From Bacillus taeanensis (GTDB taxonomy: Bacteria > Bacillota > Bacilli > Bacillales > UBA6769), in assembly GCF_003318295.1 (NCBI RefSeq), contig NZ_QOCW01000009.1, positions 98,731-162,730 of the forward strand: a DNA stretch of 64,000 nucleotides, read 5' to 3'. Under the pieces are notes generated by a model. The model was not told where the DNA came from. It did no database searches and worked only from the letters and a program-made list of their open reading frames with translations. Position numbers and translations under genes: made by a program. Shown piece after piece: positions 8,817-18,283 of this stretch; position 1 is the first letter of the stretch, and each line of letters begins with the position of its first letter.

Positions 8817-9647
8817 GTGCAGCTGAAAGACGATGAGTTAGAAAAAATTGAAATTGAACTTTTGCTTGAAGCGATTTACCGCCATTATGGTTTTGATTTC
8901 CGAAACTATACGTTCTCTTCCATGCAGCGAAGGGTTTGGCATCGTGTTCATGCCGAAAAACTATCAAGTATTTCCGGCCTGCAGGAACAAGTTCTTCATA
9001 ACCCTGACATATTGAAAAAGTTAGTAAGTGATTTTTCAATTAATGTAACAGAAATGTTTCGCGATCCGAGTTTTTATCGTTCTTTTCGTGAAAAAGTGAT
9101 CCCAATGTTAAAAAAATACTCTTCCATTCGTATCTGGCATGCAGGCTGTTCCACAGGTGAAGAAGTATATTCAATGGCTATTCTTTTACACGAAGAAGGT
9201 TTGCATGAAAAAGCAAAAATTTATGCCACAGATATAAATGAAACTGTTTTACAAACAGCAAAGCAAGGGAAATTCCCTCTAAAGAAAATGCAGCTGTACA
9301 CTAGAAATTATTTAAATTCAGGAGGAATAAGAGCCTTTAGCGAATATTACACCATTAAAGATGAAGATGCCGTTTTTCATCCTTTTCTCAGGAAAAATAT
9401 CGTTTTTGCACTCCATAATTTAGCCGTTGATCATTCGTTCAATGAGTTTCATGTCATTATTTGCCGAAATGTAATGATTTATTTTAACAGTTCCCTGCAA
9501 AACCGTGTCCATGATTTATTTTATAATAGCCTGATATTATCCGGTGTGCTGGGACTTGGAAAAAAAGAATCTATTACCTTAACCAGCCATAAGTCGTATT
9601 ATGAGGAGATTGATTCAAATGAAAAACTATACCGAAAAATCCACTAG
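8817..9647 (+). CDS. CheR-type protein-glutamate methyltransferase
   Basis: A CheR-like SAM-dependent methyltransferase of about 276 residues. An N-terminal helical part contains YGFDFRNYTFSSMQRRVWHR. The catalytic part contains the SAM motif WHAGCSTGEEVYSMAILL, IYATDINETVL and NVMIYFNSSLQNRV. It lies directly after the hybrid kinase and overlaps the next kinase gene by 29 bases. No CheB methylesterase or chemoreceptor gene is nearby, so its target may be a signalling kinase rather than a classical receptor; this is inference. The start is uncertain: GTG 8817 has a weak ribosome site, while an in-frame ATT at 8787 sits 5-6 bases after GGCGGGGG and would add ten residues. Confidence 0.85.
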   Translation: MQLKDDELEKIEIELLLEAIYRHYGFDFRNYTFSSMQRRVWHRVHAEKLSSISGLQEQVLHNPDILKKLVSDFSINVTEMFRDPSFYRSFREKVIPMLKKYSSIRIWHAGCSTGEEVYSMAILLHEEGLHEKAKIYATDINETVLQTAKQGKFPLKKMQLYTRNYLNSGGIRAFSEYYTIKDEDAVFHPFLRKNIVFALHNLAVDHSFNEFHVIICRNVMIYFNSSLQNRVHDLFYNSLILSGVLGLGKKESITLTSHKSYYEEIDSNEKLYRKIH

Positions 9648-11421
9648 TATCGACCAAAAAGCCAATATATTATTGGTTGATGATCGTCCAGAAAATTTAC
9701 TTGCCCTTGAAAGCGTCCTAGCTAGTCCCTCTTATCATTTAATTAGTGCAACTTCTGGTGAAGATGCCTTAAAACACGTGTTAACGGAAGATTTTGCGGT
9801 TATTTTACTAGACGTACAAATGCCGGGACTTGATGGTTTCGAAACGGCAAAATTAATTAAATCTCGTAAAAAGTCAGAACAAACGCCAATTATTTTTATT
9901 ACGGCCATTAATCAGGCAATTGACCATGTCAAACAAGGTTATAACGCCGGAGCGATTGATTATATTTTTAAACCATTCCATCCTGAAACATTAAAACTGA
10001 AAGTTGAAGCTTTTGTAAAGATCCATAACTATCAAGAACAAATCAAGTTTCAAAGTGAAGTGATGAAAGTTATTGGAGAAACGTTAAGTGATACACTTAT
10101 TACTTTTAACGACAAAGGAATGATACAAAGCGCTAATCCTACTATCATCGAGATGTTTGGCTATACGGAAAAAGAATTAATCGGAAATGATATTGATAAA
10201 CTTGTTCCTAATCTATTTGTAAACTTTTTTAATCAAGAAGAATCAGGAAAAATTATTGAAACAATTGCACTGCGAAAAGATCAAAGTGAATTTCCTGCCG
10301 ACATTCAAATCGGAAAAGCCAGCATAGAAGAAAATAGGATTTATGTGTGTTCGATTCGCGATGTAACAGAACGAAAGCTGATGGAGGAAGAACGTTTTCG
10401 CAAAATTTTTGAAGCCACTCCATGCTTAGTTTCACTTCGTTCTCTACAAGATTGGCGCTATATTAATGTTAATAAAAGCTGGTTAACATATTCCGGCTAT
10501 AATGATTATGAGGATATTATTAATCAAACATCCGATTTTCTAAAATACATTCTTCATTCAGAAGAAATAGGCGAAACTGTTGTTGAAATGGCAGAACTGG
10601 AACATCCTATTCAAAATGAACGAGTCAGCTATTTAAATAAAACAGGAGATTTACGTGAAGGATTGCTCTCAACAGAAGTGATGGAGCTTCACGGGGAAAA
10701 ATGCCTTCTCAGCGTCATTACCGATATTACAGAGAGAGTATTTATGGAAAAAGAAATGACGCGGTTAGACAGCCTGAATTTAGTAGGAGAAATGGCAGCG
10801 GGAATTGTCCATGAGGTGCGCAATCCACTAACAACGATTCGCGGCTTTTTACAAATGGCAAAAGATTTTCCGTCAGAAGAACATATTGATATTATGATTG
10901 AAGAATTGGACCGGGCCCATAACATTATTACTGAGTTTCTAACCGTTTCAAAAACAAATCCGGCTAAACATCGCCTAAAAAAGCTTGACGATATTATTGA
11001 AACGTTATTTCCGTTAATTCAAGCCAAAGCAATGTATGCGAATAAATATATCCGCCTTGATTTAGGACAATGCCCGCCGCTAAGCCTAAATGAAAAAGAA
11101 ATACGTCAGTTAATTTTAAATCTATCAATCAATGGATTAGAAGCAATGTCTGCTGGCGGCATGCTGACGATTAAAACATATTGCAGCGATCATGAAGTCA
11201 TATTGGAAGTAGAAGATCAAGGCTGCGGAATCAAAGAAGAGTTCATTGATCAAATCGGTACTCCTTTCTTTAGTACAAAAGTACAAGGGACAGGACTCGG
11301 TTTATCTGTATGCCACAGCGTTGTTTCTCGCCATAACGCCAAGCTCGATGTAAGAACAAGTGACCAAGGGACAATCTTTTTTGTTAATTTTCCACTTCAA
11401 GAACAAGTTGTTAAAAGCTAG
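9619..11421 (+). CDS. REC-PAS-PAS histidine kinase
   Basis: A 600-residue soluble kinase starting at ATG 9619, preceded by AGGAGA inside the end of cheR. Domains in order: N-terminal receiver (LLVDDRPEN, phospho-acceptor Asp65 in ILLDVQMPGLDG, Lys in YIFKPFHPE), two PAS sensor domains (about 145-260 and 265-375), then HisKA with His398 (GIVHEVRNPLTTIRG) and HATPase (LILNLSINGLEAM, DQGCGIKEE, GTGLGLSVCHSV). The HisKA sequence is of the type found in Bacillus sporulation kinases KinA/KinB/KinE. No membrane segment. The receiver could accept phosphate from the hybrid kinase encoded upstream, giving a relay; that is inferred from neighbourhood. Confidence 0.88.
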   Translation: MKNYTEKSTSIDQKANILLVDDRPENLLALESVLASPSYHLISATSGEDALKHVLTEDFAVILLDVQMPGLDGFETAKLIKSRKKSEQTPIIFITAINQAIDHVKQGYNAGAIDYIFKPFHPETLKLKVEAFVKIHNYQEQIKFQSEVMKVIGETLSDTLITFNDKGMIQSANPTIIEMFGYTEKELIGNDIDKLVPNLFVNFFNQEESGKIIETIALRKDQSEFPADIQIGKASIEENRIYVCSIRDVTERKLMEEERFRKIFEATPCLVSLRSLQDWRYINVNKSWLTYSGYNDYEDIINQTSDFLKYILHSEEIGETVVEMAELEHPIQNERVSYLNKTGDLREGLLSTEVMELHGEKCLLSVITDITERVFMEKEMTRLDSLNLVGEMAAGIVHEVRNPLTTIRGFLQMAKDFPSEEHIDIMIEELDRAHNIITEFLTVSKTNPAKHRLKKLDDIIETLFPLIQAKAMYANKYIRLDLGQCPPLSLNEKEIRQLILNLSINGLEAMSAGGMLTIKTYCSDHEVILEVEDQGCGIKEEFIDQIGTPFFSTKVQGTGLGLSVCHSVVSRHNAKLDVRTSDQGTIFFVNFPLQEQVVKS

Positions 11422-11481
11422 TATGAATAACATAAACACGATACCTTTCTTTAATTGTCCAGATGAACTTCCTACAACCCT

Positions 11482-11514
11482 CTCTCCAATTTAAACAATT
11501 GGAGAGGTTTTTTC
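11482..11514 (+). terminator. intrinsic terminator of the signalling cluster
   Basis: CTCTCCAATT / AATTGGAGAG stem of 10 bp with a short loop, then six T. Confidence 0.8.
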
Positions 11515-11580
11515 ATTATTTCATTAAAATTCTGGGTAAACTTCATAATAAGGACTTGAACTTATAAGGAGTGTTGAAGG

Positions 11581-11760
11581 TTGGAAAATTTAGATGGAAT
11601 CTTACAGTATTATGTAAAAGGTATTATGAACGAATACGACATTAAGGAACAACAGCAAGCAGAACAAATTTTAGCTGATGCCCTGCAAAGTGAACAAGCA
11701 GATATTGTGATTACCGAATTTGTTGAAAATGTATTAGAAAAAAATAAGGGTCTTCACTAA
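11581..11760 (+). CDS. 59-residue protein of unknown function
   Basis: A short gene that begins with TTG, nine bases after AGGAG, and ends just before its own terminator. The product is acidic and helical (starts MENLDGILQYYV, ends EKNKGLH) with a Gln/Glu-rich middle and no membrane segment. I do not recognise the family. The clear ribosome site and the terminators on both sides support a real, singly transcribed gene. Confidence 0.6.
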   Translation: MENLDGILQYYVKGIMNEYDIKEQQQAEQILADALQSEQADIVITEFVENVLEKNKGLH

Positions 11761-11766
11761 AAAATA

Positions 11767-11808
11767 AACAGCTGACAGGTTAGAGAAACTCATCCTGTCA
11801 GCTGTTTT
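11767..11808 (+). terminator. intrinsic terminator
   Basis: AACAGCTGACAGG / CCTGTCAGCTGTT, a perfect 13-bp stem ending in TTTT, 6 bases after the 59-codon gene. Confidence 0.85.
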
Positions 11809-11965
11809 ATTAATGCTCCCTTAACATTCTTTTGGTTATAAAATTAATCCATTTATTATAGGTTATTCAATATGAAAATCTTAGAGCAATTCAATAGCTT
11901 AATATTGTAAGATAGTGTAAGCTATTCTGGGGTAAGAAATTGAAAACGGATTGGAGAAACAGAAA

Positions 11966-13390
11966 ATGGAACCATCAACTTATAAGCGGTCTACAATTGT
12001 CACACTTCTGCTTGCAGGAACTTTTATCGCAATCTTAAATCAAACACTGATGATTACAGCGATTCCACCAGTAATGAAGGAAATGAATATTACCGCAAAC
12101 AGCGCACAGTGGCTTACGACTGTATTTATGCTTGTCAATGGAATTATGATTCCTGTAAGTGCCTTTTTGCTGCAGCGCTTTACAACGAGGCAGCTTTTTA
12201 TGTCAGCGATGGGCATTTTTGCTTTTGGTACATTAGTTGCCGGAATCGCACCAAATTTTGAAACGCTCTTACTCGGAAGAATGATTCAATCAAGTGGAGC
12301 CGGTGTAATGCTTCCCTTAATGCAGACAGTATTTTTAATGATTTTCCCTATTCATAAACGAGGCGCAGCAATGGGATTAATCGGTCTTGTTATTTCATTT
12401 GCCCCCGCGATTGGTCCAGCTTTATCCGGCTGGGTAACAGAGCATTACTCATGGAGACTTTTATTTTTCATTATTTTACCGATTGCACTTATTGATCTTC
12501 TTATTGCTTACTTTGCTTTAAAAAATGTAACAGAAGTTACAAAACCAAAAGTAGATATTCCTTCCATTATTTTATCTTCATTTGGGTTTGGTGGATTGCT
12601 TTATGGATTTACAGCCGCCGGCAATTATGGATGGTTTGATACGAATACAATTCTCTCTCTTGGGATCGGTATTTTCGCCCTTATTTTGTTTATCATAAGA
12701 CAAATACAAATGGAAATTCCCATGCTTGAATTTCGAGTATTTAAGTATGCTATTTTTCCGCAGGCTGTTCTTATTGGGATGATTACCTTTATGGGATTAA
12801 TTGGCGCAGAAACACTTATTCCACTATTTATGCAAAACATGCGTGAATTTACAGCGTTTGAAGCAGGTCTTGCCATTTTACCAGGCGCCCTTATTACCGG
12901 CTTGATGTCTCCTATTACAGGACGGATATTTGATAAAATCGGTGCAAGATGGCTCGTTATTAGCGGGTTAACTATTATTACAGGGGCATCATTTGCGTTT
13001 ACGAATTTAGGACCCGAAACATCTTTTACATTTATTACAATGATGTATGGGCTGCGGATGCTCGGTTTATCAATGGTCATGATGCCGGTCTCAACAGCTG
13101 CATTAAATCAGCTGCCGTCACGATTGATTCCTCACGGCGCAGCTATGGATAATACAATGAAAATGATCGCCGCATCAGTTGGTACAGCTATTCTCGTGAC
13201 CGTCATGACAACAACAACCGAAAGCGCAAAAGGACAGCCAGATATTCCTTATCCAGATATGCATGGCGTGAATATCGCCTTTATCGTTCTTTCTATTGTA
13301 TCGTTAGTAGGCTTACTGATTTCTTTTTCCATTAAAAACAGCAAAACGTCGGAAAAAGAACCTGAACAACAGCAATCAGATGCGGTTTAA
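11966..13390 (+). CDS. DHA2-type MFS multidrug exporter
   Basis: A 474-residue major facilitator with 14 predicted hydrophobic helices, the DHA2 (drug:H+ antiporter, 14-TM) layout of LmrB/EmrB/QacA. Visible family motifs are LNQTLMITAIPPVMKEM in TM1, the TM2-3 loop LLQRFTTRQLF, and motif C in TM5 (LVISFAPAIGPALSGWV). The ATG at 11966 is chosen over the upstream in-frame TTG at 11951 because GGAG lies 9 bases before the ATG and overlaps the TTG. The gene stands alone with no regulator beside it. Its substrate cannot be deduced. A second exporter of the same class is encoded at 59058-60524. Confidence 0.85.
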   Translation: MEPSTYKRSTIVTLLLAGTFIAILNQTLMITAIPPVMKEMNITANSAQWLTTVFMLVNGIMIPVSAFLLQRFTTRQLFMSAMGIFAFGTLVAGIAPNFETLLLGRMIQSSGAGVMLPLMQTVFLMIFPIHKRGAAMGLIGLVISFAPAIGPALSGWVTEHYSWRLLFFIILPIALIDLLIAYFALKNVTEVTKPKVDIPSIILSSFGFGGLLYGFTAAGNYGWFDTNTILSLGIGIFALILFIIRQIQMEIPMLEFRVFKYAIFPQAVLIGMITFMGLIGAETLIPLFMQNMREFTAFEAGLAILPGALITGLMSPITGRIFDKIGARWLVISGLTIITGASFAFTNLGPETSFTFITMMYGLRMLGLSMVMMPVSTAALNQLPSRLIPHGAAMDNTMKMIAASVGTAILVTVMTTTTESAKGQPDIPYPDMHGVNIAFIVLSIVSLVGLLISFSIKNSKTSEKEPEQQQSDAV

Positions 13391-13393
13391 ACA

Positions 13394-13436
13394 AGCAGTA
13401 AAAAAGCTTAGGTTCTTCCTGAGCTTTTTTACTGCT
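13394..13436. terminator. bidirectional terminator
   Basis: AGCAGTAAAAAAGCT / AGCTTTTTTACTGCT, a perfect 15-bp stem that serves the exporter on the plus strand and the convergent membrane-protein gene on the minus strand. Confidence 0.85.
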
Positions 13437-13473
13437 ATTTTGTTGAAAATGTTCATAAAAAATGTTCTTCTAA

Positions 13474-13965
13474 TTACCACGGCACACCGAATATTAAGAT
13501 ATAACAGGTTACTACAATAATGGAAGCAAGATAAACAAGAAGTGGATGTCTTTCATGAAGAGCAATGAAACCATACATAAGTACATAAAAAGGAAAATCC
13601 ATCCAACACTCATATCCATTATGAAAACTTAATCGTCCTGTTTTCCAAAAAAGAACGGACCATAAACATGAACCAACAATCCAAACCGCTATATAAAAGA
13701 GTCTGCTTTTTAATTTATGAGGAAAGTGACTAATAAACAAAAAAGTAACGGAAGGTAATACAATAAAAGTTTGGATAAGATTAATTGTTTTTAGCGAAAG
13801 CCAGGAAGAGTTATATTTCCAAAGCCAATAATCACCAATTATTAAATGATATAATAAGTTCATGCTTACCACATACCATATTGTTGGCAGCATGTTTCTT
13901 ATATTTTTCCAGTCCCCCCATTTCCATGCTGCGAAGACTAAACCGAAGACAGTAACTACATGCAT
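13474..13965 (-). CDS. CBO0543-type integral membrane protein
   Basis: A 163-residue membrane protein with about five helices. The N-terminal FAAWKWGDWKNIRNMLPTIW and the later LIIGDYWLWKY are typical of the CBO0543 family of Bacillaceae, whose function is unknown. It is a relative of the protein at 1025-1570. The start ATG has TAGGAG seven bases upstream. It is a single-gene unit flanked by a shared terminator. Confidence 0.75.
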   Translation of the reverse strand: MHVVTVFGLVFAAWKWGDWKNIRNMLPTIWYVVSMNLLYHLIIGDYWLWKYNSSWLSLKTINLIQTFIVLPSVTFLFISHFPHKLKSRLFYIAVWIVGSCLWSVLFWKTGRLSFHNGYECWMDFPFYVLMYGFIALHERHPLLVYLASIIVVTCYILIFGVPW

Positions 13966-14086
13966 ATTTTTGCTCCTAAGCGTTTTTTAATAGCATGTCA
14001 TAAATTTGTAATAATATGTAAAACATTCTGATGTTATTGAATTTTGTTATTGATCAGTTTTATATAAAACAGCTTCTCTTACAAAT

Positions 14087-14119
14087 AAAGAGGCAGCTCC
14101 AATTGAAACTACCTCTTTT
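14087..14119 (-). terminator. terminator of the hen1-pnkp operon
   Basis: AAAGAGG...CCTCTTT stem on the minus strand, immediately after the pnkp stop codon. Confidence 0.65.
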
Positions 14120-14121
14120 TA

Positions 14122-16713
14122 TTATAATCTTGGATCAACCGAATCAGATTCCATTGCTAAAACGGCGAGTACACATTCATGAACTCTTTCAATCGATTCC
14201 CCGTTGACAAACCTTTTTATTCCCTCTACCCCTAAGGCAAATTCTCGTAATGCGAGTTTTTGTTTTTTGCCGGTGTTTCGGTTCTTTAATCGTACAAGAT
14301 TTTCAGGAAGTAAATAATCCATGCCGTAAATTATGTGAAGATATTTGCGGCCTCTTACCTTTATTGCAGGCTGGATAAGCTTGCCTTTATTGCGGGCAAT
14401 AAACGTTTCAGGCTTCATAACAATTCCTTCATGGCCGTCACGTGTGATCTCTTCCCACCATGAAATGACTTCTTCTTCACTATCTCCATCACGAATCATT
14501 TTATATTCCGTTTCTACAAACAAGCTTGAACGCTTAGAAAGCTCTCTGTTCATTTCCATATGCCAAACGTGCGGCTTATGAAAAAGCGTTTCATTACTAT
14601 GAGCCAGTATATGAAATGGAGCAATTTGAATATCATTATTATCTTTAATATCCCAACAGTATTTTTGGAATACTTCTTTAAATATCTCGGCATTTTCTAA
14701 TTTTTGTTCGTACTCCTTGAGCCATATTTTTAATTGTTCATTCTCTTCAGCTGCAGTAGCGATTTTGTGCGTTAATTTCCTGCGATCTAAAATTGCATTT
14801 TCTGAAACATGAGCATACTGAGAACTGATAAGCTCTTTTGCTTTTAAATTCCACGGCATAATTTCAGCATCCATTAGAACATATTCTGTATCATATTTTT
14901 CGAAATAGCGTTTTTCCTGAAGCTCTTTATTGATTTTTAGAACGATTTCTTTTTTTGTTTCAACGTTAAAGAAACGTCTTCCTGTTCTTGTATAAATCAC
15001 ACCTAACGTTTCAATTCCAATGAATTTTTTAGCAGAAGCTTCATTTTTAAATAAAAATAAAATCGCTCTGCTGCCCATATGTTTTTTCTCGGCAATCATC
15101 ATCTGTATTCCCTGGCTTCTATAATAATCAATTGCCTCTTTTGGATGCTCAAGATAATCTTCATAAGAAGACGTATGAGGAGTTGGACTCATCGTTGGCG
15201 GAATATAAATTAGCTGTTCAATTGGAATGGTAAAATGTGAAATCGTATCAATTGCTGGTTTTACATGTTCTTGATAAAGAGTGATTTCCCCTCCGTATTC
15301 CGTTAACACAGAATAACCGTTAATAAATTTATTAATATTTGGCGACGCTAATCGCTGCTCTTCCCACTTCTTTAATGGATTATCAGCAAACTCTGAATAA
15401 TCGTTAAGTGCCTTCACAGAAAATAATTGTTTTTCTGGATAACGAAAAGCAGTTAACTTGCCGCCAAACACAACGCCCTGATCAATGTTAATTGTGCTGT
15501 TTATTAAAAGCGGCTGCGGCTTTGGATCATGTCCCCAAATGATAAGCGTATTCGTTTTATGATGAACAAACCAATCTTTTCGATTCGGCTTCCCGTTTTG
15601 ATCAAAACCGTCAGTATCGCCATAACGGCAAAAATCACTAATTTCATGAGATTGTTTTCCAATATATTCGTCTTTAATTCCAGCATGCGTACAAACCAAC
15701 GTTGAAACACCATTCTTTTTAAACACATAATGAGAAGGCGCTTTTAAAAGAAACTCTTTTAATGCCTTTTTTATTTCTTCTGTTTGTTCTGCTCCAAACT
15801 CTTCTTCATAGCGTTTAAAATCTTCTTCCACTTTTTCATCGCCATGAGCTAATGTTACATTTCTTCCACCTAACCAGCGTGCAATTTTCCAGCCGTGGTT
15901 GCTGTCGATCATATATGCAAGGTTCTGTTGAACATGACGAAAGAAAAATAACATCGTTTTAAGAGAATGAGGACCGCGGCTCATAATGTCACCAATTGAA
16001 AGAAATTTTCTTCCTTCTGGGTGAATATAATAGTCTTCTTCATTTTTTTCATATCCTAATTTTTCTAATAAAGAAATCATTTCATCATAACAACCGTGAA
16101 TATCTCCTATAATGTCAATTCCGTCTTCTATAGCGATTTCTAGGAGATTGCTTCGTCTTATAAGCTCGATCTCGTTTGGTTCACTTATAAAATAGACAGC
16201 TTTATATCCTTCTTTTTTTATAAATCGCTTTTCTCTTTTAAACACTTGAAATTGCTGTTTAATACGCCGTTTTCCTCGCGGATGATTCCTTCTTTCATCT
16301 CTTTCAAGCAGGATGTCTTGAGGAATATCCATTACAAGTGCAATAATTGGCACATGATTTTTTCTTGCGAGTGCAATATACCTTTTTCGATCATCAGGCT
16401 GAAGGTGTGTGGCATCAATAAACGTTAATTTATTTAAGCGGCACCTTGCTTCAATGATCTTATCCATTATCCTAAATGCTTCTTTAGAAATCTCTGCATA
16501 TTCATCAAATAGATTGTCTGATTCCTCTTTTGGTTTGTCACGCCAATCAATAAATTCAATATCACTTACTAATATGCGAAAATCGTCAGAGCTAACAACT
16601 TCAGAAGCTCTTATTTTGTTTTGTTGGATTAATTTTTTTAACAATGTCGATTTACCGCTGTTCGACGGACCAACAAGTAGGACAATTCCTGCGTATGGCA
16701 ATGCAATGTTCAT
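14122..16713 (-). CDS. pnkp: polynucleotide kinase-phosphatase-ligase, RNA repair
   Basis: An 863-residue bacterial Pnkp, the end-healing and sealing enzyme of the Pnkp/Hen1 RNA repair system. Three modules are visible. The N-terminal polynucleotide 5'-kinase has P-loop GPSNSGKST (15-23). The central calcineurin-type 2',3'-phosphatase has DIHGCYDEM, GDIMSRGP, DSNHGWK and THAGIKDE. The C-terminal ligase-like adenylyltransferase has motif I in KKHMGSRA and GHEGIVMKPE. It overlaps the hen1 stop by 4 bases (ATGA), so the two are translationally coupled. Known members repair RNA cut by ribotoxins; the ligase needs Hen1 as partner. All three catalytic signatures look intact, and the length is normal for the family. 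Confidence 0.92.
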   Translation of the reverse strand: MNIALPYAGIVLLVGPSNSGKSTLLKKLIQQNKIRASEVVSSDDFRILVSDIEFIDWRDKPKEESDNLFDEYAEISKEAFRIMDKIIEARCRLNKLTFIDATHLQPDDRKRYIALARKNHVPIIALVMDIPQDILLERDERRNHPRGKRRIKQQFQVFKREKRFIKKEGYKAVYFISEPNEIELIRRSNLLEIAIEDGIDIIGDIHGCYDEMISLLEKLGYEKNEEDYYIHPEGRKFLSIGDIMSRGPHSLKTMLFFFRHVQQNLAYMIDSNHGWKIARWLGGRNVTLAHGDEKVEEDFKRYEEEFGAEQTEEIKKALKEFLLKAPSHYVFKKNGVSTLVCTHAGIKDEYIGKQSHEISDFCRYGDTDGFDQNGKPNRKDWFVHHKTNTLIIWGHDPKPQPLLINSTINIDQGVVFGGKLTAFRYPEKQLFSVKALNDYSEFADNPLKKWEEQRLASPNINKFINGYSVLTEYGGEITLYQEHVKPAIDTISHFTIPIEQLIYIPPTMSPTPHTSSYEDYLEHPKEAIDYYRSQGIQMMIAEKKHMGSRAILFLFKNEASAKKFIGIETLGVIYTRTGRRFFNVETKKEIVLKINKELQEKRYFEKYDTEYVLMDAEIMPWNLKAKELISSQYAHVSENAILDRRKLTHKIATAAEENEQLKIWLKEYEQKLENAEIFKEVFQKYCWDIKDNNDIQIAPFHILAHSNETLFHKPHVWHMEMNRELSKRSSLFVETEYKMIRDGDSEEEVISWWEEITRDGHEGIVMKPETFIARNKGKLIQPAIKVRGRKYLHIIYGMDYLLPENLVRLKNRNTGKKQKLALREFALGVEGIKRFVNGESIERVHECVLAVLAMESDSVDPRL

Positions 16714-18080
16714 TTATTCACCTCTTTTCTTATAAACGTACACATTTGGGTAGGACATCCGTATTGCTCATGTTCCTCACCGATACCTGCAAAGATCAGT
16801 TCATACGGATAATGCTGACTTCGATCGTGACACCATGTTTGAAATTGTTCACGATTCCATTCAAACCGATGGTCATTATGACGAAGCGCTTCTTCCATTT
16901 CATACACAGCGTTATATTCTTTATTAGGCGTTGTTACAATTAACACAGCTGGCTTATAGTCACTAAAAATGGTATCCATAATTTTTGGAAGACGATCTTC
17001 ATCAATATGCTCAATCACTTCACATAAAATGATAATATCTTTATTTTTAAACGTTTCATCATAATAAAAAAGCGATCCCCACATTGGTGTTGGCGACAAA
17101 AACCCTTCTTGATATTTCGCTTTTTCAAAACGCTTTAAAGCACGAATTGCGGCAATTTCTGAAGGCTCGACTGCTAGTATTTCTTTTACACCACTTATAA
17201 ATCCTAAACGAGCTGAGAGCTTTCCTTCACCAGAACCAAAGTCCACAACACTTTCTCTAGGCTCTATTTTTTGTATTGTATCGATAATCTTTTCATATCG
17301 TAAATCATTTAAACGAACTTTAACGGCTGCTTCTTCATAATCTTGTTCGATTTCGTTCTTACTTTTTGTATCTTTTTGTGTGCTGTTATATACGTCTTTA
17401 AACCGAAGAGCCTGGCGCACGATGAATTCTTTTTGTGGATGATCTTCTAACCAGCCTTGTCCATATCGTTCAAGTTTTTCAATTTCTTTTTCATCAATAT
17501 AATAATGCTTGTAGTTATCTAAAACAGGAATTAACACAAAAAGCTGTCGTAAGCCGGTTTGTAACGTTGTTTCTCCTTTTAAGGAAAGATATCTTGCCGT
17601 GCTTTTCGATTTAACAGAAAAACTGTAATCAGCTTCGCCCCGAGAAATCAATACTTCATATCCGAGCGGCTCAAAAAGGTTTTTTATTTGTCCATCAGAA
17701 AGCTTTGAAACAATTGGACCAAAACTAAATGTAAATGAAAAAACATGATTTACCCACTTTTCATATTCTTCTTTTGGCTGTCCATTTAATGCCGTGCCTA
17801 GAGCTGAACGAATAAGAGAACAAAAAATACTGCTTACTGCAAATTCTCGATCATTAATATAATGCGTAATATCGTATGTATTGGAATTTTTTTTTACCAA
17901 CTCTAAAGAATCTGGGGTGACAAATATCGTTACTTTGAGCTCTGAATCGGTAAATTTATTATAAAAAAGTCTTATGAGATGGCCTTTATGGCTTCTCTCA
18001 TAAAGGTTATTTGGATTTTTAGCCAACAAATAAGAAATCGCTTTGACATTGTTGCCAGAAGCACTAATTGTTAACTGCAT
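16710..18080 (-). CDS. hen1: 3'-terminal RNA ribose 2'-O-methyltransferase Hen1
   Basis: A 456-residue bacterial Hen1. The N-terminal half (about 1-245) is the family-specific domain that contacts and activates the Pnkp ligase. The C-terminal half is the methyltransferase with SAM site VVDFGSGEGKLSARLG and the metal-binding set EVIEHIDEDRL and NHDHRFEWNREQF, which supplies the two Glu and two His of the Mn2+ site. The enzyme methylates the 2'-OH at the broken 3' end before ligation, which protects the repaired junction from being cut again (established for Hen1/Pnkp systems). First gene of the operon, with AAGGGA before the ATG. Confidence 0.92.
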   Translation of the reverse strand: MQLTISASGNNVKAISYLLAKNPNNLYERSHKGHLIRLFYNKFTDSELKVTIFVTPDSLELVKKNSNTYDITHYINDREFAVSSIFCSLIRSALGTALNGQPKEEYEKWVNHVFSFTFSFGPIVSKLSDGQIKNLFEPLGYEVLISRGEADYSFSVKSKSTARYLSLKGETTLQTGLRQLFVLIPVLDNYKHYYIDEKEIEKLERYGQGWLEDHPQKEFIVRQALRFKDVYNSTQKDTKSKNEIEQDYEEAAVKVRLNDLRYEKIIDTIQKIEPRESVVDFGSGEGKLSARLGFISGVKEILAVEPSEIAAIRALKRFEKAKYQEGFLSPTPMWGSLFYYDETFKNKDIIILCEVIEHIDEDRLPKIMDTIFSDYKPAVLIVTTPNKEYNAVYEMEEALRHNDHRFEWNREQFQTWCHDRSQHYPYELIFAGIGEEHEQYGCPTQMCTFIRKEVNK

Positions 18081-18187
18081 ACTATCCCTTCTTTCTTAGA
18101 AGAAATTAACAAAATGATTTAAACTAAATATATCATAAGAAGAAGCGATTGGTGAATTTTAAGAAAAGCTGAAAACTACAAAGAAAA

Positions 18188-18238
18188 TAAAACAACAGCT
18201 GCTAGATTAGCTCGGCTAAAATAACAGCTGCTTTTTAA
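18188..18238. terminator. possible hairpin/terminator
   Basis: Two palindromic CAGCTG elements flank an inner TTAGC/GCTAA hairpin, with T-rich flanks on both strands. The fold is imperfect. It lies between the zinc peptidase gene (start at 19156, reading away) and hen1 on the same strand. Confidence 0.4.
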
Positions 18239-18283
18239 TTTCTTAACATGCAAAAATGAGCAGTTCAATTTAAAAGCATTTTC

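Noticed and set aside
12625..13080. 151-residue minus-strand ORF
   Set aside because: Antisense shadow of the DHA2 exporter gene.
18188..18238. Direct repeat AACAGCTGCT considered as a target-site duplication
   Set aside because: The core CAGCTG is palindromic and folds into a hairpin with no mobile-element gene between the copies.
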